This document shows positions 22,181-36,125 of a DNA stretch of 64,000 bases, one piece after another. The notes beneath the pieces are model-generated. The model saw only the letters and a program-made list of their open reading frames with translations. It ran no database searches and was not told the DNA's origin. Positions within the stretch are counted from its first letter, which is position 1. Each line of letters starts with the position of its first letter. Source of the stretch: Triops longicaudatus (taxonomy: Eukaryota > Arthropoda > Branchiopoda > Notostraca > Triopsidae); the NCBI GenBank assembly GCA_022885665.1, contig JAGQDJ010000013.1, positions 1 through 64,000 of the forward strand, given 5' to 3'. Both the position numbers and the translations under genes were made by a program.

Positions 22181-25100
22181 CCATGTATTTTACTAAAGTA
22201 GCAATTTTTTTTACTATTTTCCAATTCAAACCAACCGCAAATTTGCACATGCAAATTCAAAATTTGCTATTATTAACAATTTAATTTTGGTTATTTTATG
22301 CTTGTCACGCTCTCGCTCTTCGAATTTAAACGCGTAAGCTTATTTGATTCAGTATTTTCCAATACACCAGATGGGGATGTAAGCAGTATAAAATGCCGAA
22401 CATACTTTTAAAAAAATGTATTCCTTCTTATACCTATGGAATTAAGGGAAAGTTCTAAAACCCTTTGCTATAAATTTTTGTTTGACTGCAGCGCACCAAA
22501 GGGGAAAGCAAGTAATGGGAAGCTATTTATTAATTAAGAAGATTGATTATCCATCGAACTGAGTTTTTTAGTAATTAGTTTTTCGTGAGTCAGTTGAACG
22601 AGAGATGAGGGATAGTATTTGTGTGGTGGCCGTAGAAGCACACCACACGTTTTCAAAAATTCAGAGCCCTTGACGTGTATCTGGCCCGTGTGTTCCCTCG
22701 ATTTACACATAGGAAGGTCGAAAGCCGATTGTCAGTGCTAGTACTTTACTTCTGCAAGTGAAACAATGCTCGTGGACTTCATTCTACAAGTTTTACGCAT
22801 TTTTAGCTGTGTCACAAAAATACCTTAACAATGTTGGTTCCGTGATTGATTTTTGTTTACTTTTCCGCTCACGAAACTTAACAGATCTTAAATTGAAAGT
22901 GGATTGTTTAAAAATTAAACACCTTTTGTAGTATTCTGAGAAATAAATATCCGGACCTGTTTAGTTTCTAAGTTCCTAACGGTTATTAAATTTCTTGAGA
23001 TTTTTTGTTTTTATGCAGCTGAAATTTTATGTGGTTTATCTAGGGTTGAACGACATTATGGGTCGAGTTGAATACCTAAGTGTAACTTGAAATGAAAAAC
23101 GTTTCGCAGAGGAAGGGAGGCAAAGGATGGTTCGGCAAAGAAATAATGAAGAAAATTGACAATAAAATGAGAGGAAATTGTTTACAAGAAGGAATAATAA
23201 AAGGGGAAAAGCAGAGTAGAAAATTGTAGGAAAATAAGGGAATTCGATTTTATGATTCTCATCTCGCGGTGTCATAAAAGCGCATAGAACGAAACGAGTT
23301 GAGTTTTGGGTTGTGTATTTGCTATGTATACACAAGCCACGCCCTGTGTCTTTTTGAATTTATTCCCTCCCTGTAAGTTCTGTTTTTGCATAACTACGTC
23401 CGTAAATTTCTTTCTTTCTTTGCTTTAGTGGCGAAATAATAATCTCATATTCTTTTTTATAGTGCTTTCTTGTTGTTCGTACATCTTTTATTAGTGGTTG
23501 CTGCGAAAAAATGCTAAGATGTAGCCAAGCTATTAAGTTTTGGTGAGGGCGAATATTAAAGACGATGAGTTTGGGAAGGAGAGAAAGAATGTTAAATTGA
23601 AGGGAGAGAAGCTTTCTCGATGTCGGACGTGAAGTTTCAACGCAAAATGAACTGTTTGCATACTTATTGTATTGTGATATTAAACTAGAAAAGAACCGAT
23701 TCTGATTACTACCGAATTCGACGCGACGAAATTTTCCTGTATCGTTTACAAGTTTGAGTTGGGCAAGTTTGAACCCTGTTGAAAGGTAACCAGCGGAATA
23801 TCTTAGTTGGGATGCTTGGCACGCGATTCGAATGATTCTAGCTTATGGGTGGTAGTACTGTTTCCGAAATTCTTTGCCAGGTTGGTCTGGCAGAACCTTA
23901 CATTAGGTACACTGATGTTTACTTGAAAATTAGAATAATATTTTATTGAGAGGTCAAAAGCGAATTGTTAGAATCGGTAAGATCGTTGTCATTAGCCGAA
24001 GTCCTTGAGGTCATGGAAGTATAGTGTGCGATTAAGAAGAGTATACTAGTCCAACTTGAAGTTTCCAGCCTCTGAAGGGATATTGTGTGATCACATCTGA
24101 CCAACAATTATGTATCGCATGAAGGGAGAAATGGAATCGAATCTTTAATGAGGAGTGTGTTCGTTTTCAAACGGAATTGAAATTGAGATGAGATAGTGGA
24201 ATGATAGTGTCGTAGAGTCAACGACTTTCATGGTTGACCGTGGTTTGGCGAGTCGTTTTCTTCACCATGCAACGCTAACGAACAAATTCATGAGTAATCA
24301 ACGTAAAATCCACTACAAAGGGATGTTGGGGTAGATTTGAGAGAAGCAGGGAAGGATACTGCAATGCCTTGAAATTCATTGGTTACTTATTGTGTCATAA
24401 GTTAGTTAGAAATACAGTGTCTCATACGATGGAAGTTCCTTTAGGATGTTGAAGTGCGTCTCAGATTATGAAGGAAGTGTGATTGTGACCAAAATTCTGG
24501 CATGGGTTTCTTATTTCCTCAATTTTCATTTCATCTATGAATTTGTTTTCAATGTATTTTCGATCATTTTTATTTTTAAATCTTTTATTTAATTAATTTT
24601 AAGTCGCCTGGTTTTGTGTGTTTTCCTTTTTATTTTATTTTTCATTTGTTTAGAAAGATGAATTAGGAATGGCATCTATGAGATAGGAGTGTGCGAAAGA
24701 AAGTGTGAAAAAGAGCTACTTGACTTGAGGCTAAGAGAGTGTGAGAGCTTTCTTGAGGATTAGCTCCGCCCTTTTTTGCGCGCCCACCGTAAAAGACCCA
24801 CGAACTGGCCAAAAAAAAGGAAAAAACACGAAAATCCGAGGCGGCGAGAGAAGCGAAACTAGGAATGAAGGTGTCGATTTCACGCTTGGCGTGTCGAGAA
24901 GTCGACAGACAAGCGTAGTTGAGCTCGGAAAGGATCTCTTTTCTCTTCTTTCTTCACGTTGGGAAGTTTTCTTTTTCTTTTGGCAGTGTTAACCCCTTCA
25001 GGGCGTGTCTTGTGGTAAAGAAAGACTTTCAACAGGTGTGCCACAACTTCGTTCTTTTTGGAGAACTTGGCAGAAGCTTCTTTTCCCTCGGAAAACGGAG

Positions 25101-28100
25101 GGTTATGGGTTAGAAAGGTAGAACGGGGGAAGATCTTGGATTCCTGATTCATAGGACATTCAAGCCACGCCTAGAACAAAGGAATAATCAACGAATTAAA
25201 TCTTCGTTCAGCTGAAGCTTCGTTTCTCTTATAGTACAGTATTATAGAAATAGTCGTGTATAGGAATGGTGTCCACGTGCTTGCTTCCATTACAGGTGGC
25301 GCTGGTAACTCGTAGCATATTGTGGCTTGCTGGTGCACTTTACGTCGTTAATAACTGACGTATTGTTCGATCGAAAGTGGATTCGTAGGTGAGCTTTAGC
25401 AGACGATTATAGTTGATACCATAAGGAAATTTTGAATCTCAACTTCGTGCCACTGTAGGTGACTCTAATTGTACGCAGACTAAGTAGCGTGAGTAATGGT
25501 GTCTAAAATTTATATTCGCGTGCAGAGGCTGAGTGAATGCGTAGGTGTTGATTGACGCCTATTTTTTTTACAAAATGTTGTTTTGAAAACTACGAGACAA
25601 AGATTTGACTTGACATAAACGAAACATGACTTGTTTAGCCTGTTTTTGACACCAGCGTAGTTGTTCCTAGTAGTAGCGTGGGTAACGGTTTCTTAGGGAT
25701 TCAAAAATGAGCGAGGCTGGACTGACAGTAATCTACGCAAGTAAACGAATTAGGGAGTTCGAACTAGCATTTAAATGAGAGGCAACTTATTTCATTGTAA
25801 CAATGAAATTTTGAGTCCGAGGTTCGTGGTGGCCAACCAATAGTGCCTAGTCTGAGAAAAGGCAGTCCTAAATTTTTAATTACGCGTGGAAGCTCAAATG
25901 ACATAGTAAGTGCCACTAACGGGCCATTTTATCAGTGAAATAGTTCGAACACCACTAACATGGCAAAGTAACAATGAGATATCGAACCTCCGGCCCATGC
26001 TTTCCCAGGTGGCGTTAGTTGTGCGTAGCGCTGGTTAATGGTTTTTCGGCCGCGTTTTTTTTTTCCGAAGGCTTTGTTAGGCTGCAGTGAACATGTAGAT
26101 AGTTGTGTAATTTGAAGGTATTGATTAACATATCATATGTGACATTTCATTTAATGCATTCAGAGTTTATAAATTTTAATGTCCTAATTAATAGAGATGG
26201 GAAATTGAAGACCAGCTTGAGGAGTTTCAAGTATTGGAAATTTGAATGCGAGATGACAATTTTACTCTCTAATCCTTCCTAGGGTTTGTTGGGGAAGCGA
26301 CGTAAAAGGGGGCTTAAAGGACGAGTAGAAAAAAAATTGCATTGATTTTCTCTCCGTAAACTGGAACAAGAGCAAGACATGAAAGAAAAAGATTAAAAGC
26401 GAAACTAAATAAAGGTTCAAAGGGTATATGGAAGTAAAATTCGAGAGAGGAACTGAACTAAAATGTTAACAATGCATTGATTAGGTTTTGCCCTAAAGAT
26501 TTACAACAACGTCTCTTCCAGAGTTGTTCAGGAGCAATAGGAGGGGAATGTGGGTGGAGGGTGAGATGTAAAGATAAGGGATGGTTTAAAATGGTAGCCA
26601 TCTTTCTTCTGGTCTGGTCGATACCTTTGAGTTCCTCACCTCATTTGCATACTTGTCCCTTTAAGAAGAGGGGGTAGAGAGATCTTGGGGGATTACGCCA
26701 TTGGGGAGGAAGTCTTGGGCTAAACCACCCATTCCGCTTCGTCCCCACCATTTTCAGAAGCGAAAGGGGTGAAATGCCATTTTGAAGAGGAATGACAAAT
26801 TGGTACGATGGCTAACATGGTAAGAGAGGAATGTATGTGGGCCGAAAAGGGGTGAACTACCCTCTTTAGTCCCTTGTACTAGCTCCCGACCATCCTGCAA
26901 CCATGCAACAAGGAAATAATAAGTTGTGATGGATCAAATGAGTATTTCAAGTACGACCAACTCTTTAAAATTGGGCCTAACGAGTAAGACATAAAAAGGG
27001 ATTTGACCCTCTTTACACCCCTTTCTTGCTTGCTTTTTGGCAACTGGGAAAATCGCCCACCTCGCCCTCTGTCCCACCCACCCATAGCATAGCAGCTTTA
27101 TTGATCCGTACACACTAGCGCTTACGCATATTGTAGAGAGAGAATGGGGAGAAAGGGGGCACGGTTGAAAAGACGTAAGTGAAGGAAAGGGCGGGGGATG
27201 GCCAACGGGGAGGCGGGAGTGAGAGAGTAATATTTAATGTCTGCAAAGTTACTAAGATCATACACATAGGATGGAAACTCCATCTAAAGTCATCACATCG
27301 CTTTTCTCGAAACCTCTTATGAATTAGTGAACAACATTATTGGGTTATCTTTGCGTCCTCCACCTTTCGGGCGGGAAAGGGTGCAAATACAGTTTTGCAA
27401 GCGAAAAGTACGGTACACGAACCGTGAGGCACGAGGTTGTTCTAAGTGAACATTTCCTATCTGCCAAAGGTTTTTGCGAAAAGTAATGGGGGAATTGGCA
27501 ACATGAAACTAAATAGTAAAAAGAGTTACCGCTAGATGACGGTAAGGTAGACTAGGAATGGAGTTCGTAAAAAAATCCTGACGGAGGGTAGCCGTGGCTG
27601 GCGCTTGCTTCTCAGCCTCTGGAGAAGTACATCTTACAATAGATGTACGACACCACGAGGATGAAAAAGTTACGAAGTGACAGGAAATGGGTTATGCATG
27701 CAACAAGGGTAATCAGGCCCACTAGCGCCATCATGCATGAACGTGGCATACTTGATTCAATACGTTAGATTCTCACTTCCGTAACCAAGACATTTTGAGA
27801 TTTTTAGATTTCGAAAAATAAATTGGGTCCAGAATGGGAGAGCAGCTATTGAAAACCCGTATGAACCGCGAGAGAAGCCTAACCGCATGTCAAGGACATG
27901 GAGCATAAACACACACATGAGGGAGGAGAGAGGCAACACCCCCTGCCGCCTTTTTGCGTTGTTGTTTTTTTTTTTTGGGTGTACCGTACTGGGTAGACAG
28001 GGTTGCATAGGGGAGGGAGTAACCCCTCCCCCCACACTGTTATACGGGTTGTATTTAACCCTCCTGTCGAAGCCTTTAGTATTGATCGAAGTTGCTCCAG

Positions 28101-28766
28101 GGAGAGCGTAGCGAGAAAGAGCACAGAGGTAGAGAGGGTGGGAAGTAGAGGACGCTAGAGTCGTAGTAGGGCAACATTGCATGTCCAGCATCCGATATGA
28201 AACTTGTATTATAAGTTTTGGGGGTACAATTGGAAAGATAGAATATGTATAGAGAGCAAGTTTAGAAAGGCGTTGCGACTTCCTCGCACTGAGTGAAAAC
28301 CCATTTTGAGAGGGCGCTGCTATCCATGTTTAATAGGCCAGACTTCAAACATTCAAACAGTTTAGCCTGCGGCCAGGATTGGTGGCGTGGTAAAATGTCA
28401 AGCAAGCGGTGAGATTTTCGTAAGCTTGGATCAAGTGCTGGTTAGTATCCACGACGAAAGAAGTTGATATAAGCTGGAGATTCTTGGTCAGTCACTGGAA
28501 AATTAATTTCGTTGTATTTCGGCAGTTGAAAAGAAAGCGGAGAGATCAAATCAAAATATGTCCGATTTTGTTACAACCATGCAAACAAAATTGTTATTGT
28601 AACGGGATCAAATTTTGGAAGGCCATTTATTGGAAGATTTTAAAATTGCTGAAGTATTGATATACCGGACATATATCAGACACGTTTACCCACAATCCGT
28701 GACACAGCAGACGGAAGCTACGACCGTCAACTTAAAATGTATTAGTGTGACGAGTCCGTGTCTCTA
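22181..28766. other. Gene-free stretch of 6.6 kb
   Basis: I found no exon with a recognisable domain on either strand. There are alternating purine-rich and pyrimidine-rich tracts and a short perfect hairpin at 27627-27648. It may belong to the 5' regulatory territory or an untranslated first intron of the bab-like gene, which cannot be shown from sequence alone. Confidence 0.45.
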
Positions 28767-29040
28767 CCCCGATTTTGTCCCTCGCGTACCGGGTACAGGA
28801 CAGTGTCACTTGCCGTGCTTGGGGTGTGTTGCTTAACTGGCTTTAGGAACTAGGCTGCCCAGGATTTATTCCACGCGCACCCGGGTGAATCTACGCTCGC
28901 CAGCCGTGCTTACGGCAAAATGCCTACCGCCCACAGTGATTTGGTTTCCCCGGTTCCGTCCAACGCGCTCGTGGAGCAAGTACATGAGTTAGTCGTTCAC
29001 TAATACACTTTGTATACTAATACCTTTTGTATTTTAATTT
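28767..29040. repeat. Diverged ~92-bp tandem repeat, cluster 2 (three units)
   Basis: Units begin at 28767, 28858 and 28948 with CCC[C/A][G/A]G/A-TT[T/C] starts, a period of 90-91 bp. The first two carry GCCGTGCTT at offset about 43-44, aligned with AGCCGT in the cluster at 18254. The same C[G/C]CGCG-type word follows the start motif in several units. Confidence 0.6.
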
Positions 29041-31539
29041 TTTCGTGTTACAAGTGATTCCGCTTCGCGACGATTTTTGTTTGTTTATTTTGTTATCCGA
29101 ATCTGCAATTGTAACGGAAGCTTGTTACACTCGAACATTGCATAGTTCTAGGGAGTACTGGGTTGCGTTAGTGTTTTAGTGTCGATCTTTAAGGAAGAGT
29201 CAGATCCCATGTTAAGTTTGATCGTGTTTCCAACCCTTCTGTGCCCAGATTATTTCTGCAGAAAATTTCAGCTAGTGGTTTTAAATTATTCAATGGTTAA
29301 TGGAAACTTATGTTTAGTATGGGTTTCTTAGCGTTGTGCTAACGAAGCGTAGGCGGTTTATCTCCCGGCTGTATACATCTAATTCCGTATCCACTTTCAA
29401 CGATAAAGGTAGCATTTACCAAGCCGAGTGGTTCATTTCTTGTCCGATTTTGTTCTTTCTCGCGTACGGTTGTTGCTGGTTGCATTTCTGTATGGAAGAA
29501 AAAAAAATGAGTAGGACAAATCGTGAAAGGGAGAACTGGAAGAGGAAGGAGAAGGAGGAGGCGTGGGGTGTATAAGTTACGCACTTGGATGCCCTCGACG
29601 CCTTCGACGCCTCGTTTTCAGACACTTCCGGTTAAAAGGCCAAGAAAAAAAAAGACAGCACATTGGCCCGTGTTTTGCTTTCTGACTTTGAGCGATGAGT
29701 AGATGGCTGGAAATGAGGAGAGAAAGGGAAGAGGAAAAACTTGTTAGCTTGCTCCCAAGGAATATTATTCAAAAAGCGAACTTGTCTGGACAAATTTTCC
29801 GTGTTATGTAGCGAAATTCTGTTCCATTTATATACAAAGATTACGACAAGAAAAAAGTGAGTATAAAGTTGTTAATTTTTCCAATTTGAATATTTTTAAC
29901 AAGGAAAAATTTTCTGCGATAGTGTAGCCTTATATAAGTATTATTGGAAAAGTTTTACGCTTAAATAATTTAGAATATTGTAATCTTTTTTGGGTCTCAA
30001 TTTTGTTGTAGTATCCATAAATCGATTTTGTGCTTCGCCATCTCTCTTCTCCATTTCACTTTTCAATTATCAGTCTGCTACTTCGTCTCATTCAATTTTA
30101 TCGTTCCCTTGCATTTTTTTTTACTTAAAAATATCAAAATGAGATTGCACCATTCGTTATCCGGTCGCTTTATTTGTTCTTCCACTTTTCGTTTACTCCT
30201 CTTTACTTGTCCACCCCGTACGTACTCCATCTTCTCCCTCCCGCATTTGTAATCCCAACTGGGCCCTTTGACGTCATATACTTGAGTCAGAAAATCTCCT
30301 GCTCCCCCTTACCTTACTAAGTTTTTGTTCTGCATTTTGAGTCCGTCTTGCTTATCTTGTGCCGAAAGGAAAATTACTTGACGTCACCGCGTCTAGGGTG
30401 TGCGTTGGATTCACACTTGTAAGTTTTTTGGGAATATGAATTACACCTCAAAAGCCAAGGTAAATCGTGAATATCAACCTTTATGCAGCAAATTTTCTGG
30501 CGGCATACCTATCAGATTTCAAAAAGGGAGAAAATATGCGTTAGGCTTTAAAAAAATGAACATCTTGGGGCGACGTTCTATGTTGGTTGAACAACGCTGA
30601 AACATGCTAGGTGTTTGGAAAATGTCGGGACAAAACTAAGAATTCCCAGTCGTCAAGTGTTGGAAACTGGGAGCGTCGTTGCTTGGCGTCGTTTTTGACG
30701 ACTCATCGACACTGAGAAGAGTTTCACGAGTAGTGCAACAAGTTGGAGGGTGGATATGGATAGAAAAGCATAGATGAAAACGGAGAGAAGTCAGTAATGA
30801 TAACCAGGAAGAATTAGTGGTAATACTCGGAAGATTGAAAAAAATAGAATGACAATATTCGAGACATTTTGAATCCTCGTTAGCGTAGGAAGACTAGACG
30901 TTCATGGGTATTTAAGGAATTCTTGGGAATCAGGACAATAGTAGAAGTTGTTTACAATCTTCGTGACGTAAATAGAGATCTAACTTGGGGGCGCCAAGGG
31001 GCGTCTTGGACATTGTTTTTATCCGCTCGTAGAAGGGTTGTCGTTATTAGTTGCGGTCTCAAATGGTGACATTTGGTGACTGATTCACGTAAGAACTCTG
31101 AGACGCATCTTCCACGTTTTATTAAGCACGCTAACCATGTCAGGTTTACACTTGAAAATACTAAGAGACACGACAAGGAGTCACAAATTAAAGTTGTGAG
31201 GTGGCGAAATTTTAAACGTAGCACTTATGCCACGTGGTAGGCACAGTTGCTAAACTATTTACTGTTCTAAGTTAAATTACTAAGAAAAGAAAGCTGATAT
31301 CCAGAAAGCTTGTGAAGGACGCTTTCAAGTAATTAAGAGCCATGAAAATGAAAAATTGGTGGGAAGGAAGGGGAATTTTAAGTGAAGCTAGATCAGATGT
31401 TCAGTTGCTGAAGTTCCCACTAGGTGGTAGCCTAAAGCAGTTTAGGCTTCGACTTCAAATCTACCAATTACTCGTCTGGTGAAACTGAAACCGCCGTCTT
31501 GAAAGCTGATCATATGTTAACCATTTTTCTGGGGGGAAA

Positions 31540-31750
31540 ACACTCCGGCGTTCCGTGCTACCATGGCTACCATTGCGAGGATCGATGACAATGGAACAGG
31601 TGGAATAAGCTCTCCCGCCAAAACTGCTTGTCACGTGATCAACGATCAAGACAGCGGTTTTAAGATTTCGCTAAAGCCAGCCAATGGGCGTATTTTCGCG
31701 TCAGCAATGGGCTTTACGTTTTGGACAACCGTCACTGTGACGTCAATTTA
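31540..31750. promoter_or_regulatory. Promoter-like site cluster
   Basis: Within 120 bp there are a CACGTG E-box (near 31632), a CCAAT box (near 31680) and a perfect cAMP-response palindrome TGACGTCA (31738-31745), in sequence less AT-rich than its surroundings. This could be an upstream promoter or a 5' exon of the bab-like gene. No transcript evidence is available. Confidence 0.25.
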
Positions 31751-32854
31751 GGTAGAAGAGTATGGTCATTTTTGGGTGCACGAAGCAACTGCATGGCTTC
31801 GCGAGTTGTTCAAGTAACGCTTTCCGTTTTACTGCGCTCAGTGCCAGTTGAACCAAGAAGAGGTCCGAAGGCCCACCCACCACGTTTAGTATACTTATGC
31901 AAGCGTGGCCATTTTTTGATTACTTTTACAGGTGTTTCTCGTATTTTTTATTTTTCTTGTTGAGCTTATTTTAGTATCGCGTGATTGTTTGTATTTAAAA
32001 CATGAAACATGTTTTGCAAAAATGAATGATTTTTCTCCAGGTCTTTAACGAAAACGGTCTTGTTTACACAAGTATTTTTATTTAAACCAATGTTTAGTGT
32101 AGTACCTTTAGTAATTAAGGGTAATGACATTAATTAACTGCAATAAGTGGTAGTTTTTTCCCATTTTAAAGTTATACTTTCATAAAAGTTAACAAGCGTA
32201 ATTTTGTAGTCGGCAGTTCCTTATTAATGTATTATTAATTGGTTTGCCTTCCTTTTGTTAAAATGAGAAATAAATCGGTAGACAAATTCATTTCCGTGGT
32301 TTGGCATTTTTTCCAGTGAAGGTAACTTTCCTGTGATCTATCTAATTTTTATTAAAAAAAAGAAATCGAATGTGGCTCATGTTTTGCAAGATAGTTTCTT
32401 TATTAGTCAGATAACATGTCGTTACATTTTAACACACTAACCAGTTATTTTATATCCATGAAGATAATTTTTCTTAGACCAAAAAAATAATATTTTCCTC
32501 TTTCTGAATGCTTTTTCCTTGCCAGTATGGCAGGGGACTTGTTCATCAGTAAGGAATTGGGACCTTAAGTTAACAATTCCTGTTAAAAAATAAAGTAGAA
32601 CTTTATTTAAATTTCCTCAGGTTCTGGTAAAGACAGTTGTTTGTAAATAGTCCAGCAGAACGGCTATTTTCTTGTCAACGGTTGGTTGCACTCAGTGGTA
32701 CTGGACGAGTTGTACGGCGGAGTACGTTGTTCGTATTTTCTGGTCTACCAAGAATGCCTTTATGCAAAACTGGTGAACAGACCAGTACACGCGAAAATAT
32801 GCCCAATGTTTAGCTGACGCAAGTCTCATTGAAGTTGAAACCGGTTCAATGCCT

Positions 32855-33010
32855 TAATTAGGGGGGGTAGTAATAGGGATTTACCCCTACCCCCTCACGA
32901 AACTTTTTTTTTATAAAAGGGAAGATAAGGAACCGTTAAATGTCCGCAAAAAATTGCATTCAGTCCCCCCCTCCCTCGAACCAAAATTTTTATTACGGCC
33001 GTGAACCAGA
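32855..33010. mobile_element. Family B repeat fragment
   Basis: The CCCCCCTCCCTCGAACCAAA block, followed by ATTTTTATTACGG, resembles the reverse complement of the left end of the element at 3344. A G-rich block (TTAGGGGGGGTAG) lies at the other side. Boundaries uncertain. Confidence 0.4.
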
Positions 33011-35874
33011 TCTCATTTTCGGGTAAGCTCAGCATTGAAGATGCGAAAAATCACGCTTGCAGCTTACAAGGCAATGTGAACAGTGCCTGAGTATGTACAC
33101 CCTCTCGATAGATCACCTATTGTGCGGAAGTCAATCTGATGGTTATCATCCACGTTCTTCAGTTTAGCATGGTGACTGGATAAGATAACTGATACATTCC
33201 ATAAGCATCTAATGGAGAAAATTACTGTGGCTAACTACAACCAGAGATTTGGAGAATGTAGCCTACATCTACTGCAACTATTACTTAAAATTGTCAGATG
33301 GCGCTGTGGTTGGTCTATTTAGCGTAAAATAAATAATCATCATAACAGTCAAATCAAACGCCATAATAGCTATAAAATAACTAATAATAACTGGCCGACG
33401 TGTTAGATAAATTAAATAACATCGGGCACATCTTAAACAGTCCGTTGCGTAAATGAACGCTGAAAGTGAACGTAGGTGAACACATCACCTTGACACCATA
33501 GTTCGCCTTCAGTTGACCACATTTTGGAATTTAAATATTTTTTGATTTGTGCAACCTTGATGCTGGACAGTTCTGTCTGTTCGGATGCCATCTTTGCTAA
33601 AAGGGTGCTATTGACAAATTAAATGCTACTAGGTGACATACAGCTTTGCATCGTACCAACTCATCCTAAACTATGTTGACCTAATTACCTTATATATTAC
33701 GTTGTCTCGTATAGTCTTTATCAGCCTGCCGGTTAGTGATTTCTCCTGGTTCACTAATAATGTGGTGAGGCATAGTTTCGGGAGAGTTATGCTACAACTA
33801 GATTGGTGCTTTAAACTGCGCTTACATTTTCCCTTTGAAAATGAGATATCAGCCAAAACTCTATGAAATAATAGAACCAGACATTTTTAAAATCTAATCC
33901 TCCATCCACCAAGAGATCTTGGGCTGAAAAGTTTTAATTACTTTTCATTTTTTCGTTCCCAATTACTACTGCGACGATTAGACAATAATAATATTTCACA
34001 GGTGTGTGACGTATGGAAACCACATGGCTGCCTGGAGGAGGGAAACCTATTTGTATCTTTTGAATTCTGTTCCCAGTTTTTTTTTTTATTTTCGTTGTGT
34101 GATTTTTGTAACTTAAATTAAGACTTTTCACCCCTTAATTTCCGAAGAGTAGCGAGAATAATGCAAGTTGTTCCATTGTTGTCCCTATAATCTTTGCGTC
34201 GAAGTAACAGTACCGCGTGTTTCAGCAGCGGATTAGAAGGACAAGCGAAAAGAAGGGGAGAAAATGAAGCAAAAGAGGGCGGGAATGTGAAGAGTCACGT
34301 TCTGAAATGACTTAGCCACTTTTTTACCTTCTTTCAACTCATTTCTTATTTCTTCCCTCGTGAAGCAGGTTACTAAGCTGCTAGAGGAATTCTTCTGAGA
34401 AAGAAAGGAATAAAAAGAGACAAAGTTTGGTCCCCTTTTTGAATAGACGCCAGCGACGCTGATTTGTGGTCTCTTTCTTTACAAATGTCCCTGAAAGGGG
34501 GATGAAGAGTCATGTAGCAGGTGTGAAAATGACACCTGTGACGTGGGAAAATGTGTGTAACACGGAGTGTGAGTTCAGGTAACTTTGGAAAGGGGTGGGA
34601 CGGGGGAAAATGGGAGGGAAGAACGGTAAAGGGGGTTGGGTTACGGAAGGTAATTTGGGTTTGTCGTCACCTTTTTAACCCTCTACGAGGGACAAGGCAA
34701 GTTTTGAAAAGGAGGGTGAGATTTGGTAAGGTGTTAATCAATGTTTTTTACCCTCTGGGAAAGGAAAACGGTTAAGTTATAAAACGGTTTATGGGACGCA
34801 GAAAAAAATTGTTTCGACGTATTTTAGTTTGGGTATCGATTTGGATTCTCAGGGCAAAAAGGTTTGGGAAGTTTATGGCGAACAGAAAGGGAAATCAGGG
34901 TAATTGAATTGGTGGCAGAAAGAAAAGTAAAGGAATATCGTAAAAAAATCCATTAAAATTGTATCGGAAAGCAATTTACTTTCGTTTTCTGTAGGCTGGA
35001 AATGGAAATTTTTCAGCCTCGTTTCATATTTTTAGTGTATGGAAATATATATATATATAAAAAAAAGACTGGCCTGGAAAGGCATGGTTGAAGACAAATT
35101 TTGCGCAAAAGAAGAGAAAATGGGTTTTGTTTGAATAAACTATCGATTAGGATAGAGCGCTCCTTGCGGAGGGCGATAATATTACGCAGTGGAGGGTTAT
35201 GAAGCGTAAGTGTAATTTCAGGGTTAGTGGCAAGCGGCGCTCCTCTTTGATTTCATATGTTGTTCCAGACGAAGCCTCTTGTTAAAACAGTCTTACGTTT
35301 ATAGCTTTGCTTTGTGTTTTCACCTTCTTGGCTTGTAGTGGGGCGATTGCGGTACATTATATAACGAACAACACAAAAATTAGGTGAAAAGTAGTCATTG
35401 AAAACTTGAACGAAAAGTAGTCTACAGTTATAGGACAGAGTTGTTTGGGTAACAATTAATGCACTCGTCGCGTGAGATGACTAGGCGAAAGCGAGTGGAC
35501 CGCAAATGGACGCCGCTCACGTAAGTCTCATGTAGTTAGAATCGTTTATACGGATTTATTTACGTGTACCATACCATAAGCGGAGTCCAGTCTGCTATAT
35601 AATGCAGCCTACGGGTATTAGATTGCGGCGCAAGCCAGTGTATGAGTGAGGAAAGGGGGAAAGCGCTCTGAGCGTTTTGTTTGTGATTCGAAACTTGAGC
35701 AGACGGTTTTATCTTCCCGTTCGAAGGTTAGTTTGCCGTCTGCTTTCGAAATTTTGACCTCAACGTGAAATTCTTTTAATTTAAATGGTCTGAAAGGCCT
35801 CCTGTAACAACTGTATAAAGCTCTGTAGTTAATTTTCAACAGTGAACGTTCGCAAGAAGAGTCATTAAGTGTCT

Positions 35875-36125
35875 GTAGTAATTTACGACTCTTTTCGGTT
35901 AGGCCTCACCCCCCCCTCCCCGATTTGCTTTCTTTACACGCTCTTCGATTTGGTAAAAACTGCACCGAAGTTTGCAATAAATATTCGTGAACTTAATCTG
36001 GGCTTAAGCTAACATAATAAACCTAACATTCTATTATCTTTCTCATAGTTTGAGGATGTGCACCGGGATTAAGCGCGTTAAATTGGTTGAAGTTAGTTTA
36101 ATTAGGTTTAAGTTTAATTAGGTGC
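35875..36125. mobile_element. Family A repeat, copy 3 (shorter)
   Basis: It contains CTTTTCGGTTAGG, GATTTGCTTTCTTT, TATTCGTGAACTTAATCTGGG, TAAACCTAAC and GCGCGTTAAATT in the order seen in the other two copies. The right arm ends in TTAATTAGG repeats and seems truncated. Confidence 0.55.

Larger units (their letters stand above)
29041..35874. other. Gene-free stretch of 6.8 kb
   Basis: No supported gene. It contains a promoter-like cluster near 31540-31750, three perfect TGACGTCA sites (30269, 30379, 31738) and a family B repeat at 32855-33010. The start codon-like ATG at 31563 opens a 62-codon frame that I do not recognise. Confidence 0.45.

Noticed and set aside
27757..28191. 144-codon minus-strand frame
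   Set aside because: Cys/Pro-rich translation of simple G/C-rich sequence with no domain and a competing frame of similar length.
31563..31751. 62-codon frame with a good start context
   Set aside because: No recognisable domain or splice partner. Described only as part of a promoter-like cluster.
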